Positions 37,863 to 47,152 are shown, counted from the first letter of the stretch. The stretch is 56,362 bases of DNA from Acidiferrobacterales bacterium (GCA_947258385.1 CAMYII010000062.1:1-56362), one strand, 5' to 3'. Program-made: numbers and translations. Notes: generated by a model from the sequence alone, not told the origin.

Positions 37863-39351
37863 AGCGGCCCCCGGCATCGCCGATTCACCGCTCGCCAGAC
37901 AGGCGTCCTGGCTGCAGGATTATCGCCCCGGTCTGCGTGTCTCCGAACAGGGCCGCGTGGTGTCGGTCGGCGATGGTATCGCCTGGGTGCAGGGCCTGCC
38001 TTCTGCGGCCATGGAGGAAATCCTGGTGTTCGGTGACGGCAGCCGCGGCGTGGTGTTTCATCTCACGGAGGACGTGCTCGGCGCCATTCTCTTGTACCAG
38101 ACAGAGACGTTGACAGCGGGCACGGACGTGCACCTGACGGCCCAGCAACTGAGCATCCCGGTCGGCGACGAGCTGCTCGGCCGCGTGGTCGACCCGCTCG
38201 GCAACCCGCTGGACGGCCTGGACAGCCCGGAGTGCAAGGTCCGGCAGAAACTCGAAACGCTCTCGCCCCCCATCCTCGAGCGCGACTTTGTGCATGATCC
38301 GCTCTACACGGGGAACAAAATCATCGACACCATGATCCCGATCGGCAAAGGGCAGCGCCAGTTGATCGTCGGCGATGAGGGCATGGGCAGGAGCTCGCTC
38401 GCCATCGATGCCGTGATCAATCAACGCGGCAAGCATGTCTACTGCGTGTACGTGCTGATAGGCCAGAAGCGCTCGGCCGTGGTGAGTACTTTGGAGATCT
38501 TGCGCCGCTATGACGCGTTGGAATACACAACCGTGGTGGTGGGTGAGGCCAGCGCCCTTCCAGGACTCCAATATCTGACCCCCTTTGCCGGCTGTGCGAT
38601 CGCCGAGGCATGGATGACGCAGGGCAGGGACACACTCGTCGTCTATGATGACCTCAGCACCCACGCGCGCAGTTATCGCGAGCTGTCTTTGTTGCTTCGG
38701 CGCCCGCCCGGGCGCGAGGCCTATCCCGGCGATATCTTTTTTCTGCATGCCCGCCTGCTCGAGCGGGCCACCTGTCTCGCGCCCGCCCGCGGCGGTGGCA
38801 GCATGACGGCGCTGCCCGTGGTTGAGACCCAGCAAGGGGAGATCGCCTCGTATATTCCCACGAACCTGATCTCGATTACCGACGGCCAGGTCTATCTGGA
38901 CCAGAGCCTTTTCGCTGGTGGATTCCGTCCCGCCATTGACGTGGCCAAATCGGTGTCGCGCATCGGCGGCCGGGGGCAAGACCCTCGTATCAAGGAGGAG
39001 GCGGGCCGTATGAAGCTCGATTACCTGCAGTTCCTGGAACTGGAGGTGTTCACCCGCTTCGGGGCGCGCCTGGAGGCGTCGATGGAGGCCAAGATCCGGC
39101 GCGGCCGCGTGCTGCGCGAGATCCTCAAGCAGGAGCGCCTGGCCCCGCTGACGATCGAGTTCCAGCTCGCCTGGCTCGTGGCTTTCAACGATGGGCTGCT
39201 CGATGAGCTCGACCCGGAATTGATTCCGGACCGACTCGAGCGCCTGGCGGCGCGCGTCGCGGACAGCGAGCTGACGCTGGATGACGATCACGAAACCTGG
39301 GGCAGGGCGGTGGCCGGCTGGTTGGCGTTAGATGAGGACGCGACGCCATGA
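37855..39351 (+). CDS. atpA: N-type ATPase, alpha subunit with altered P-loop
   Basis: Non-catalytic F1 alpha subunit of 498 residues. The Walker A motif reads GDEGMGRSS (residues about 173-181): the P-loop Lys is replaced by Arg179, and the usual RQTGKT is lost, so nucleotide binding at the non-catalytic sites may be weakened. The Walker B region ([10 protein letters not shown]) and the arginine finger in SVSRIGG, which serves the beta site, are intact. ATG 37855 overlaps the atpF stop (ATGACTGA). The stop overlaps atpG (ATGA). The codons are clear, but a sequencing error cannot be excluded. Confidence 0.93.
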   Translation: MTEAAPGIADSPLARQASWLQDYRPGLRVSEQGRVVSVGDGIAWVQGLPSAAMEEILVFGDGSRGVVFHLTEDVLGAILLYQTETLTAGTDVHLTAQQLSIPVGDELLGRVVDPLGNPLDGLDSPECKVRQKLETLSPPILERDFVHDPLYTGNKIIDTMIPIGKGQRQLIVGDEGMGRSSLAIDAVINQRGKHVYCVYVLIGQKRSAVVSTLEILRRYDALEYTTVVVGEASALPGLQYLTPFAGCAIAEAWMTQGRDTLVVYDDLSTHARSYRELSLLLRRPPGREAYPGDIFFLHARLLERATCLAPARGGGSMTALPVVETQQGEIASYIPTNLISITDGQVYLDQSLFAGGFRPAIDVAKSVSRIGGRGQDPRIKEEAGRMKLDYLQFLELEVFTRFGARLEASMEAKIRRGRVLREILKQERLAPLTIEFQLAWLVAFNDGLLDELDPELIPDRLERLAARVADSELTLDDDHETWGRAVAGWLALDEDATP

Positions 39352-40193
39352 GTCGGCGCAGCGAAGTCGAGCGGCGTATGCACACCATGGGCGAGATCAG
39401 CAGCATCATGGGAAGCATGAAAACGCTGGCCTTGCTGGAGACGCGCAAGCTCACGCGCTTTCGCGCCACCCAGCGCAGGGTGGTCACCACGATCGAGGCC
39501 GCGGCCGCCGACCTGCTGCGGGTCTATCCTGTGATGCCGCCGCAGCCCGGGGGCGCCCGTCACGCCTTCGTGTTGCTCGGATCGGAGCGCGGTTTTTGCG
39601 GGGATTACAACGAAGCGCTGCTCCAAGCGTTTGACGCCCATGTCGCCAAGGCCGGTGTGCCGTCGCCGCTGTTCATTGGCGTTGGGCGCAAGCTCTGTGT
39701 CAAGCTGGAAGACGATCCCCGCGTCGCCGGGCTGCTGGATGGCGCCAGTGCGGCCGAGGAAGTGCAGGCCGTGCTGACCGGTCTGATTGATGCCATCAGC
39801 GCCCTGCAGGACCAACACGGCGCCTTGTTCCTCTCGGTCGTGCACCACCGGGAGGACCACGACGACGTACAAATAAAATTGTTACTCCCACCGTTCCGGC
39901 ACCCGTCCGAGGAAGCGCGGCGTTTTCCCGATCCGCCATTGCTGAATCTCAGCCCGGAGGCATTCTTCGCCGAGCTGCTGGATCACTATCTGTTCGCCGC
40001 TTTATACGAAGTGTTTTATGCCTCATTGACTGCGGAAAACCACCGTCGCGTGCAGCATCTCGAGGGGGCCATCAGGCGCCTTGACGAGGAAACCGCCCGT
40101 CTGGCGCTCAAACGCAACAAACTCCGTCAGGAGGAGATTACCGAAGAGATCGAGGTGATCCTGCTGAGTGTCGAGGCGACCACACCACGCTGA
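39348..40193 (+). CDS. atpG: N-type ATPase, gamma subunit
   Basis: Central rotor subunit of 281 residues. The N-terminal coiled-coil helix begins [20 protein letters not shown] followed by KTLALLE, matching gamma family starts; the Rossmann-like middle domain ([17 protein letters not shown]) and the C-terminal helix ([18 protein letters not shown]) are complete. N-ATPase gammas are similarly short and divergent. ATG 39348 overlaps atpA by four bases. Last gene of the operon. Confidence 0.92.
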   Translation: MSRRSEVERRMHTMGEISSIMGSMKTLALLETRKLTRFRATQRRVVTTIEAAAADLLRVYPVMPPQPGGARHAFVLLGSERGFCGDYNEALLQAFDAHVAKAGVPSPLFIGVGRKLCVKLEDDPRVAGLLDGASAAEEVQAVLTGLIDAISALQDQHGALFLSVVHHREDHDDVQIKLLLPPFRHPSEEARRFPDPPLLNLSPEAFFAELLDHYLFAALYEVFYASLTAENHRRVQHLEGAIRRLDEETARLALKRNKLRQEEITEEIEVILLSVEATTPR

Positions 40194-40255
40194 AGCGCTT
40201 GTTGTCCGCTTGCACGACAACACCCTTAGCCGACACAGGAGTTTGTCGAAGCGTT

Positions 40256-40285
40256 ACCGCGGGCGCACGCGGGCCTACTTTTTCT
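40256..40285 (+). terminator. Possible terminator of the ATPase operon
   Basis: CCGCG (40256-40260) and CGCGG (40267-40271) form a short stem with loop GGCGCA, followed by CCTACTTTTTC. It lies 63 bases after atpG and reaches into the last codons of the convergent yajD. The stem is short, so the call is tentative. Confidence 0.4.
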
Positions 40286-40691
40286 TTACCGTTAATATAT
40301 CCTTGAGGTCTGCAAACGGCTTGTGGGTTGCCGTGCGGTCCTTGGCCTCGGTCTCGCCCAGGGAAAAGCCCTGTCCCCGGACGAGATCGGCATGACGCGC
40401 GTGCTCATTGTCGTGGCAATACAGACACAGGTTCTCCCAGTTACTGCCATCGGGCGAGTTATTGTCGTGATTGTGGTCCTTGTGGTGCACGGTAAGCTCA
40501 TGCAGGTTCTCGCGCGTGAATTCACGTCCGCAGCGTCCGCAGACCCAGGGGTGGATCTTCAAGGATTGTTCGCGATAACCGCGCATGCGCTCATCGCGGG
40601 CCTGATTCGCCTTGGCGACGATCTGGTCGAGTTTCGTGCTGCTGGCTTTCCCGGCGCCGGGTTTGCCCCGGCCGTGACGTTTGATTGGCAT
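40275..40691 (-). CDS. yajD: HNH nuclease family protein YajD
   Basis: HNH-fold protein of 138 residues. The zinc knuckle is CGRCG with LCLYCHDNEH, and the active segment is LTVHHKDHNHDNNSPDG. N- and C-termini are basic. The length and the YREQSLKIHPWVCGRCGREF region match YajD of Escherichia coli, whose role is unknown. ATG 40691 is the start. It is convergent with the ATPase operon. Confidence 0.92.
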   Translation of the reverse strand: MPIKRHGRGKPGAGKASSTKLDQIVAKANQARDERMRGYREQSLKIHPWVCGRCGREFTRENLHELTVHHKDHNHDNNSPDGSNWENLCLYCHDNEHARHADLVRGQGFSLGETEAKDRTATHKPFADLKDILTVKKK

Positions 40692-40816
40692 AATTTTATT
40701 CTCCGCTAGCTGTCCCGTATCGCTCGCGCCTTCCCCCGGTATTGCACGGCGGTTCTGACGATATTATAAGATTTTGTGCCCGATGGATGAATGCGATTCC
40801 ATCACTGTCGGCAGGG

Positions 40817-41428
40817 CTATCGTTGTCGATTTGCGGTGAGGCCTTTCAGGTAATTGTCGATCAATGATTCCACCAGCGCCGGTACTGATGCCGCCCCCAC
40901 CACGTCCAATTTGTTGGTGAGCGCCAGGATGCAGATCCCATGTACGCCGCCCCACAAGGCCCGTGCCGCCACGGCCAGCTCCTGTGCTGAGGTGTTCTTT
41001 GCCAGCGGCTGCAACGTGTCCTCGACCAGCGCCAGGTTGCGCGCAACCCGTTCGCGGTACCAGTCGGGGATCGCATCGCGGTCCGGCAGCGGGTGTTCGT
41101 AGATCATGCCCCACAGGTGGGTGTTCTCGGACGCAAAGCGGATATAGGCCCGTCCCAGCGCCATGATGCAGGCGCGCGCGTTTTTGCAGCGGGCCTTGGT
41201 CGCGAGCATGGTTTCATAGAGCGCGTCCAGGGTCTGTGCGTTGGCGCGCATGACGAGCTCGTCCAGGTTCGCAAATACCAGATAGAGGGTCCCCACGGTG
41301 TAGCCGATGGTCTTGGCCACCTTGCGGGCGCTCAAGCCGGTGTAGCCGTCCCGCGCCACGATGTCCCGGGCGGCGTCCAAGGCCATCTGCTGGATCTGTT
41401 CGCGGCTGTGGTCACTGCGCCGGGCCAT
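40817..41428 (-). CDS. TetR family regulator (WHG-type C-terminal domain)
   Basis: Repressor of 203 residues with an N-terminal TetR helix-turn-helix (LSARKVAKTIGYTVGTLYLVF) and a C-terminal domain with LWGGVHGICILALT, the WHG-type ligand/dimer domain. It is divergent from the VIT/VWA gene with 209 bases between; that region has three similar palindromes, so it probably represses that operon and itself. Ligand unknown. ATG 41428. Confidence 0.9.
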   Translation of the reverse strand: MARRSDHSREQIQQMALDAARDIVARDGYTGLSARKVAKTIGYTVGTLYLVFANLDELVMRANAQTLDALYETMLATKARCKNARACIMALGRAYIRFASENTHLWGMIYEHPLPDRDAIPDWYRERVARNLALVEDTLQPLAKNTSAQELAVAARALWGGVHGICILALTNKLDVVGAASVPALVESLIDNYLKGLTANRQR

Positions 41429-41477
41429 AGGGTACCTGCCTGATCAAGTCGTTGATTTGCCGTTATTATAAATGACT

Positions 41478-41587
41478 ATTGAACAACGTTCAATATTATG
41501 CTATGGTTAACTAAACACTGTTCAATATAGCCGGTTTCGGCAGCCAGGGCGGCATATTTTTTGAGTGATAATTGAACAATGTTTAGT
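41478..41587. promoter_or_regulatory. Three TetR-type operators between the divergent genes
   Basis: ATTGAACAACGTTCAAT (41478-41494) is a perfect palindrome with 7-bp arms and a 3-base spacer. ACTAAACACTGTTCAAT (41510-41526) and ATTGAACAATGTTTAGT (41571-41587) each keep one perfect arm; the variant arms ACTAAAC and GTTTAGT are complements, so these two sites are the same site in opposite orientations. Binding by the adjacent TetR protein is inferred. Confidence 0.8.
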
Positions 41588-41637
41588 TAAGACAAGGAAT
41601 CGGGTTAAACCTGTATTGATGAAAAGAGGAGGACGCC

Positions 41638-43728
41638 ATGAGAATTTTTCCATACATGAAATTCTGCTTAATACTGACGGCGCTGCTGTTGCCGGGGGTG
41701 GGCCGGGCGGCCGGTCTGTTGACCCCCACCGACGGCAGCCTGCCGGCTCTGGAGATCAAACAGCACCAGGTCAAGGTGGTGATCGAGGACGGGTATGCGA
41801 TCACCACGGTTGAGCAGGTGTTCCACAACCCGCACGCGCGTGATCTGGAGGCCGTGTATTCCTTCCCGGTGCCGACGCACGGATCGGTGGCGGAGTTTAC
41901 CCTGTGGATAGACGGCAAGCCGGTCAGCGGTGAGGTCCTGGAAAAGCAGGCCGCGCGCCGCGTCTATGAAGAGGAAAAGGCCGCCGGTCGGGACGCCGGT
42001 ATCACCGAAAAGGACCAATACAAGACCTTTGATATCAGCGTCTCACCCGTGCGTGCCGGTCAGGATACCCGCATCCGTCTGGTGTATTTCCAACCGGCCC
42101 ATATCGATACCGGCATCGGCCGCTATGTCTACCCGCTGGAGGAGGGGGGCGTGGATGACGTCAAGCTGGCGTTCTGGACCGCCAATGAGAAGGTGACCGA
42201 CAGCTTCAGCTTTGATCTCAAGCTCAAGTCCGCCTATCCGGTGGATGCCGTGCGCGCCGCCAATCGACCGCAGGCCCAGGTACAGCAGCACGGCGCCGGG
42301 GAGTGGAACGTCTCCCTTGGTTCATCGGCGGTTCGCACCGCCAGCGCGGACAATGAGGGCGTCGCTGCTGCCCAGGTACCCGCGGGACAAGGTTCGGCGA
42401 ATTTCAATCCCAACGCCGGTGCTATCGCCTACACGCTGGACAAGGATCTGGTGGTGTACTGGCGCCTGCAGCCCGGGCTGCCCGGTTCCGTGGATCTTGT
42501 GGCCTACAAACCCGAGTCAGGTAAACGGGGCACCTTCATGATGGTTGTGACCCCCGGGGATGATCTCAAGCCGATCACCGAAGGCAGGGACTGGGTGTTC
42601 GTGCTGGATATATCCGGGTCCATGCAGGGCAAGTACGCGACCCTGGCCGATGGGGTGCAGCGCGCATTGAAGAAAATGCGGCCCGAAGACCGTTTCCGTA
42701 TCGTGCTGTTCAACAACACGAGCCGGGAGCTGACGCCGGGCTTTGTCAACGCCACGCCGGATCAGGTCACGCACTACAGCAACGCCGTCGCGCAGATCGC
42801 GCCCGATAACGGGACGAATATGTACGCCGGTATCAAACAGGGTCTGGCCTCGCTGGAGGGGGACCGCACCAGCGCCATCGTATTGGTCACTGACGGCGTC
42901 GCCAATGTCGGTGAGACCCATCAGCGCAGGTTCATCGAGCTCATCAAGCAAAAGGACGTGCGCCTGTTCACCATGGTGATGGGCAACAGCGCCAACCGCC
43001 CGTTGCTGGAGGCGCTGACGAAGGCCTCGAACGGCTTCGCCATCAACGTCTCGAACAGCGACGATATCGTCGGCCAGTTGCTCACCGCGACCAGCAAGGT
43101 CAACCATGAGGCATTACACGATGTGGAGATAAAGATCCGCGGTGTTAAGACCTCCGAGATCAGGCCGGCGACCATCGGCAGCCTCTATCACGGCCAGCAA
43201 CTGGTGGTCTTCGGGCACTATTGGGGTGACGGCCTCGCCGATGTCAGCCTCACGGGGCGCATCTCCGGACAGCCGAAGGAATACCGCACCCAGTTCGCCT
43301 TTCCGGATGTCGCGACGCAGAACCCCGAGATCGAACGCCTGTGGGCCTACGCCAGTATCGAGGACATGACGGCCGAGATCGAGGATTTTGGCGAGAAGGC
43401 CGATCTCAAGCAGGCGATCACCGATCTCGCGGTGGAGTATAGCCTGGTGACCGACTATACCTCCATGGTAGTGGTACGCGATGAGGTGTTTGCGGCACAC
43501 GGCATCGAGCGTCACAACCGCAAACGGCTCGCGGTCGAGCAGGCGGCGCAGCAGAGTCGTGCCCAGCAGGCGGCTCCGTCGCGGCGGGTGGATCAGCAGC
43601 AGCCCATGTATCGGTCTCCGCGCCCGAGCTTTAGCGGTGGCGGTGCGCTGGATGCATGGACCCTGGTGTTGTTGCTGCCGCTGATCTGGCTGGGATGGCG
43701 TCACCGCCGGACTGCAATGAGCGTGTAA
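41638..43728 (+). CDS. VIT/VWA-domain exported protein with GlyGly-CTERM-like C-terminus
   Basis: Surface or periplasmic protein of 696 residues. A signal peptide (KFCLILTALLLPGVGRAAG) is followed by a VIT domain (about residues 35-160), a VWA domain (about 310-480) with an intact MIDAS motif DISGSMQG, a beta-rich region, and a low-complexity Gln/Arg linker. The end reads SFSGGGALDAWTLVLLLP, then a hydrophobic helix and RHRR: a GlyGly-CTERM-type sorting signal cut by rhombosortases. Its architecture resembles the sortase-target VIT/VWA proteins of marine proteobacteria, but with a rhombosortase gene next to it (TAATG overlap). ATG 41638 has GAGGAGG upstream. Confidence 0.88.
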   Translation: MRIFPYMKFCLILTALLLPGVGRAAGLLTPTDGSLPALEIKQHQVKVVIEDGYAITTVEQVFHNPHARDLEAVYSFPVPTHGSVAEFTLWIDGKPVSGEVLEKQAARRVYEEEKAAGRDAGITEKDQYKTFDISVSPVRAGQDTRIRLVYFQPAHIDTGIGRYVYPLEEGGVDDVKLAFWTANEKVTDSFSFDLKLKSAYPVDAVRAANRPQAQVQQHGAGEWNVSLGSSAVRTASADNEGVAAAQVPAGQGSANFNPNAGAIAYTLDKDLVVYWRLQPGLPGSVDLVAYKPESGKRGTFMMVVTPGDDLKPITEGRDWVFVLDISGSMQGKYATLADGVQRALKKMRPEDRFRIVLFNNTSRELTPGFVNATPDQVTHYSNAVAQIAPDNGTNMYAGIKQGLASLEGDRTSAIVLVTDGVANVGETHQRRFIELIKQKDVRLFTMVMGNSANRPLLEALTKASNGFAINVSNSDDIVGQLLTATSKVNHEALHDVEIKIRGVKTSEIRPATIGSLYHGQQLVVFGHYWGDGLADVSLTGRISGQPKEYRTQFAFPDVATQNPEIERLWAYASIEDMTAEIEDFGEKADLKQAITDLAVEYSLVTDYTSMVVVRDEVFAAHGIERHNRKRLAVEQAAQQSRAQQAAPSRRVDQQQPMYRSPRPSFSGGGALDAWTLVLLLPLIWLGWRHRRTAMSV

Positions 43729-44369
43729 TGCACGCGCTCGCACAAAACTCGCTCCGTCACGGTGGTATACCGCTGCCGTGGCGGAGCATTTTACTCGGCG
43801 CGACGGCATTGCTGTTGTTTCTGTTAGCCGGCGCCGCGCCCGAGGCACTGGTATTTGATCGTCAGGCGATCCTTCACGGTGAGCTCTGGCGGCTGCTCAG
43901 CGGACATTGGGTGCACAGTGATCTCGAACATGCCTTCTGGGACATCACGGCATTGCTGATCCTCGGTTGCTTGTTCGAGCCGCTATTGGGCAGGCGATTG
44001 ATTCCCATACTGTTGTCGGGCACGATAGCGGTCGATGCCTGGCTGTGGTGGGGCATGCCGATGCTCGACCGGTATTGCGGGCTGTCGGCGATATTGAACA
44101 CCTTAATGGTGGCGGGACTGTGGGAATTATGGCGCGAGCGCAGGCATCCGCTTATCGTCCTGGTGGGACTGGGCGCCGCTATGAAAATCATCCTGGAAAT
44201 CACCACCCATCAAGCTATTTTTACACATACGGCCTGGCCCAGCGTGCCTGAGACGCATGCCGTAGGCTTCTTGACAGCGGTAATTGTGGCCACACTGACA
44301 GCGCCAGGATCACGGATCGGTGGCCGGCACAGGCCGGATCCGCGAGCAGAGGTGATTGGAGGGCATTGA
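43728..44369 (+). CDS. rrtA: Rhombosortase (rhomboid-family intramembrane serine protease)
   Basis: Intramembrane protease of 213 residues with about six helices. The rhombosortase pattern is seen: LWRLLSGHWVHSDLEHAFWD, the catalytic Ser in CGLSAIL, GLGAAMKIILE and the catalytic His in ETHAVGFLTA. Rhombosortases cleave GlyGly-CTERM tails and help attach the protein to the cell surface. ATG 43728 shares a base with the stop of the VIT/VWA gene, so the pair is translationally coupled and probably dedicated. Symbol given by family analogy. Confidence 0.85.
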   Translation: MHALAQNSLRHGGIPLPWRSILLGATALLLFLLAGAAPEALVFDRQAILHGELWRLLSGHWVHSDLEHAFWDITALLILGCLFEPLLGRRLIPILLSGTIAVDAWLWWGMPMLDRYCGLSAILNTLMVAGLWELWRERRHPLIVLVGLGAAMKIILEITTHQAIFTHTAWPSVPETHAVGFLTAVIVATLTAPGSRIGGRHRPDPRAEVIGGH

Positions 44370-44372
44370 TCC

Positions 44373-44810
44373 GTGTCGCGGGATCCGATTCAAATAACCG
44401 ATACCATCGCGATTGACGAGCGCGAGATCGAGCAAAAATTCATTCGCGCCTCGGGCCCTGGGGGGCAGAATATCAACAAGGTCGCCACTGCCGTACAGCT
44501 GCGCTTCGATGTCGCCAATTCGCCCTCACTGCCGGCCGAGGTCCGCGAGCGTCTGATGGGGCTGGCCGGCCGGCGGATCACCGCGGACGGTGTACTGGTG
44601 ATCGAAGCCCGGCGCTTTCGCACGCAGGCGCGAAACCGCCAGGACGCCATTGAGCGGCTGATAGCGCTGATCCGCAAGGCCGCCGAAAAGCCGAAACCAC
44701 GCCGCAAAACCAGGCCGACGCGACGCTCGCAGGAGCGCCGCCTGGAGGGCAAGCGCCAGCGGGGGGAGACCAAACGCGCGCGTGGTGTGGTACCAGACTC
44801 TGAGCGTTGA
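44373..44810 (+). CDS. arfB: Ribosome rescue peptidyl-tRNA hydrolase ArfB
   Basis: Codon-independent release factor of 145 residues that frees stalled ribosomes. The catalytic GGQ motif is at residues 30-32 (SGPGGQNINKVAT), and the basic C-terminal tail (RRKTRPTRRSQERRLEGKR) that enters the empty mRNA channel is complete. The start is a GTG at 44373 with TTGGAGGG upstream, four bases after the rhombosortase stop, so it may share its transcript. Length and tail exclude RF1/RF2. Confidence 0.95.
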   Translation: MSRDPIQITDTIAIDEREIEQKFIRASGPGGQNINKVATAVQLRFDVANSPSLPAEVRERLMGLAGRRITADGVLVIEARRFRTQARNRQDAIERLIALIRKAAEKPKPRRKTRPTRRSQERRLEGKRQRGETKRARGVVPDSER

Positions 44811-44871
44811 ATATGCATCGGGAATCGTCAATGAACCTGCACGCGAGTTTCATGCCCGGGGAGATTGTGTA

Positions 44872-45228
44872 ATGACCGGCGAGGCGGGGGCGTGGTATGT
44901 CTACATTGTCCAATGCCATGATGGCAGTTTGTACACGGGAATTGCCAAGGATCTTGAAAGAAGGCTTCATCAGCACAATAACAGCAAGACCGGCGCCAAA
45001 TATACCCGATCGAGGCGCCCGGTCTCGCTGGTCTATTTTGAGCAAGCGGTCTCCCGCGCGCAGGCCCTGAGCAAGGAATATCGTATCAGGCAATTATCGC
45101 CTTCCGATAAAGTGGATCTGATTCTCAAGGATCATGCCAGTCGCACAAAGAAATATGCCAAGGCGCGTGTCGCGCAAGCAGCGCTTGCACGCCTGAGAGG
45201 GAAGGCCCCACCGAATCCGGCTGATTGA
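44872..45228 (+). CDS. GIY-YIG nuclease-family protein (YhbQ-like)
   Basis: Small GIY-YIG domain protein of 118 residues: WYVYIVQCHDGSLYTGIAKD gives the two strands, LERRLHQHN carries the catalytic Arg, and the following ARAQALSKEYRIRQL helix is typical of the YhbQ/UPF0213 group. The C-terminus is basic. ATG 44872 has GGGGAGA upstream; the longer frame from 44782 overlaps arfB and is not conserved. DNA target unknown. Followed by MITE copy D. Confidence 0.9.
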   Translation: MTGEAGAWYVYIVQCHDGSLYTGIAKDLERRLHQHNNSKTGAKYTRSRRPVSLVYFEQAVSRAQALSKEYRIRQLSPSDKVDLILKDHASRTKKYAKARVAQAALARLRGKAPPNPAD

Positions 45229-45246
45229 TGCGTTCGACGCCATCAG

Positions 45247-45401
45247 ATCAGCAACCCTTCGCGCCCTGGAAGCAACGCAAAGCATGCCAAGGCGCGGAGG
45301 ACGCAGAGAATACTTCAAAATAAAGCGTTTTTGCCTTCTCCGCGACCTCTACGTTTGTTCCACAGTGCCAGGGGGCGGAAGGTATTTTGAGACAGGTTCT
45401 A
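45247..45401. mobile_element. MITE-like element, copy D (left end missing, short subtype)
   Basis: About 155 bp. The right terminal repeat TTTTGAGACAGGTTCTAG is an exact complement of the left end of copy A. The left part begins inside the element at CAGCAACCCTTCGCG. It has the short centre (TTCTCCGCGACC) shared with copy A. The following 107 bases to the next gene show a TATACT hexamer but no complete promoter. Confidence 0.82.
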
Positions 45402-45508
45402 GTCTTGACAGTACGAGCGACTATACTCCTCTTAGGCAGTGTCGCACGCCCGGTTATTGGGTTGATTTGTCTATCTAACGCGTGTGACGGTGGTCATAAA
45501 CCTCAGGG

Positions 45509-47152
45509 ATGGAAATGACATTCACCGCGTTCTCCGAGACGACCAAGTACACCGCCTTTGGCATTATCTTCGGATTCTGGTTTCCGGTCGGCTCAATCGT
45601 CTTTCTGCACCTCACGGGCGGCCTTCCGCATGCGAACGGATTCGTGGAGTTGGTTGCCCACGCTCACGTGAGCAGTCCGTTAATGTACGTCATCGACAGT
45701 TCGCCTTTGTTCCTTGGCCTGGCCGGCTTTTTCGCCGGTATACGCCAGGACCGCATCCGACGTTTTTCCGAATCGTTAGAGATTGAAGTGGCGGAGAAAA
45801 CCGAGTCGCTGCAGCGTGCATTGGAAGAGGCCCGCAAGGCGAACGAGATGATCGCCCAGATGGCCGAGCAGGATACGCTTACCGGGCTGTTAAACCGGCG
45901 GCGTTTCCAGAAAGAGCTCGGTTATTGGACGGATTACGCCATGCGTTATCAGCGCATTGTGGCGTTGATGTTCATTGACCTGGATGGCTTTAAGGCGATC
46001 AATGATGCCTACGGCCACGCAGTGGGTGATGACTACCTGGTGCGTGTCGCCGAGATTCTTGGAAAGGCCTTTCGTTCCACCGATTACCTGGCCCGTTGGG
46101 GCGGTGACGAGTTTGCCGTCCTGCTCCCGGAAACCGACGCGCAGTCGGCGATGGCGGTCGCCAATAAGGTGCTGCATCTTTTTCACGATAATACCATTGC
46201 CGTCGCCGGCGAGCAGCGGCCGATTGCAGGGAGCATCGGCATCGCGCTCTTACCGACCCACACCCATAATGCCAATGAACTGGTGGCCTTTGCCGATGCG
46301 GCCATGTACGAGGCCAAGCAGCGGCGTACCGGCTGGTGTCTGTACTCCGCCTCCGCCCAGCAGACACGGCGTGTCGAGGAGACCGTACGTTGGGAGGCCC
46401 GTATCCGGCGCGCCCTGGAAAGCGATCAGTTTGTCCTGCTCTACCAGCCATTGCTGATGCTGGAAAACGGTGAGACGCGGCACTATGAGGCCTTCGTGCG
46501 CCTGGAGGATCGTGATGGGCAGTTGATCAGTCCGAGATTATTCATGGAATCGGCGAAGCGGTTCCACCTGAGCGTGCCTATCGACCGCATGGTGATCCGC
46601 AAAGTGGCGCGTCGGGTCAGCGGGCTGAAGTCCCAGCGTCAGGATCTGGTGCTGTCGGTCAATCTATCGGAGCAGAGTTTGAGCGATGCCAAGCTCGTCT
46701 CTTATGTCAAAACCGTATCACGCGAAGCGGGGATCAGCACCGGGCATCTGGCATTCGAAATCAGCGAACAGGCCGCGCTCGAAAATCTGGGCCAGACACG
46801 CAAGCTTGCCCAAGAGTTGAAGGAGCTCGGTTGCGGTCTGATGCTCGATGACTTCGGTCTGGGATTTTCCTCACTGCATTACCTGCAGCAGTTGTCGGTG
46901 AGCATCGTCAAGATCGACGGCGGTCTTATTCGGGATCTCAGGGAAAACTCCCAAAATCGGGGTTACATCAAGGCCGTCACTACCATGGCCCACGACCTGG
47001 GGATCGCGGTCGCTGCCAAGTCCGTCGAAGACCCCGCGCTTCTGGATGTCTTGCGTGAACTCGGGGTGGATTATGCGCAGGGGTACGCTGTCGGCAGGCC
47101 CATCGAATCCATCGAGGAAGTCGCCCTCATCCACATTGAGCAGACGTCGTGA
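45509..47152 (+). CDS. Membrane-anchored GGDEF-EAL protein with degenerate EAL
   Basis: Cyclic-di-GMP protein of 547 residues: two N-terminal membrane helices (GIIFGFWFPVGSIVFLHL and SSPLFLGLAGFFAGI), a coiled coil (about residues 90-120), GGDEF (about 125-280) and EAL (about 305-545). The cyclase motif RWGGDEF and the inhibitory RSTD site are intact. In the EAL domain EAL reads EAF and AEGVET reads AKSVED, replacing a conserved catalytic Glu by Lys, so phosphodiesterase activity is doubtful while the cyclase should work. ATG 45509 or 45515 are both possible; AGGGATGGA precedes the latter. A terminator follows. Confidence 0.92.
   Translation: MEMTFTAFSETTKYTAFGIIFGFWFPVGSIVFLHLTGGLPHANGFVELVAHAHVSSPLMYVIDSSPLFLGLAGFFAGIRQDRIRRFSESLEIEVAEKTESLQRALEEARKANEMIAQMAEQDTLTGLLNRRRFQKELGYWTDYAMRYQRIVALMFIDLDGFKAINDAYGHAVGDDYLVRVAEILGKAFRSTDYLARWGGDEFAVLLPETDAQSAMAVANKVLHLFHDNTIAVAGEQRPIAGSIGIALLPTHTHNANELVAFADAAMYEAKQRRTGWCLYSASAQQTRRVEETVRWEARIRRALESDQFVLLYQPLLMLENGETRHYEAFVRLEDRDGQLISPRLFMESAKRFHLSVPIDRMVIRKVARRVSGLKSQRQDLVLSVNLSEQSLSDAKLVSYVKTVSREAGISTGHLAFEISEQAALENLGQTRKLAQELKELGCGLMLDDFGLGFSSLHYLQQLSVSIVKIDGGLIRDLRENSQNRGYIKAVTTMAHDLGIAVAAKSVEDPALLDVLRELGVDYAQGYAVGRPIESIEEVALIHIEQTS

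Noticed and set aside
37885-39291. Minus-strand open frame of 468 codons opposite atpA
   Set aside because: Antisense to a well-conserved ATPase subunit; composition is typical of a shadow frame.
45404-45426. TTGACA and TATACT before the second GGDEF-EAL gene as a sigma-70 promoter
   Set aside because: The spacer is only 11 bases, far from the 16-18 needed.
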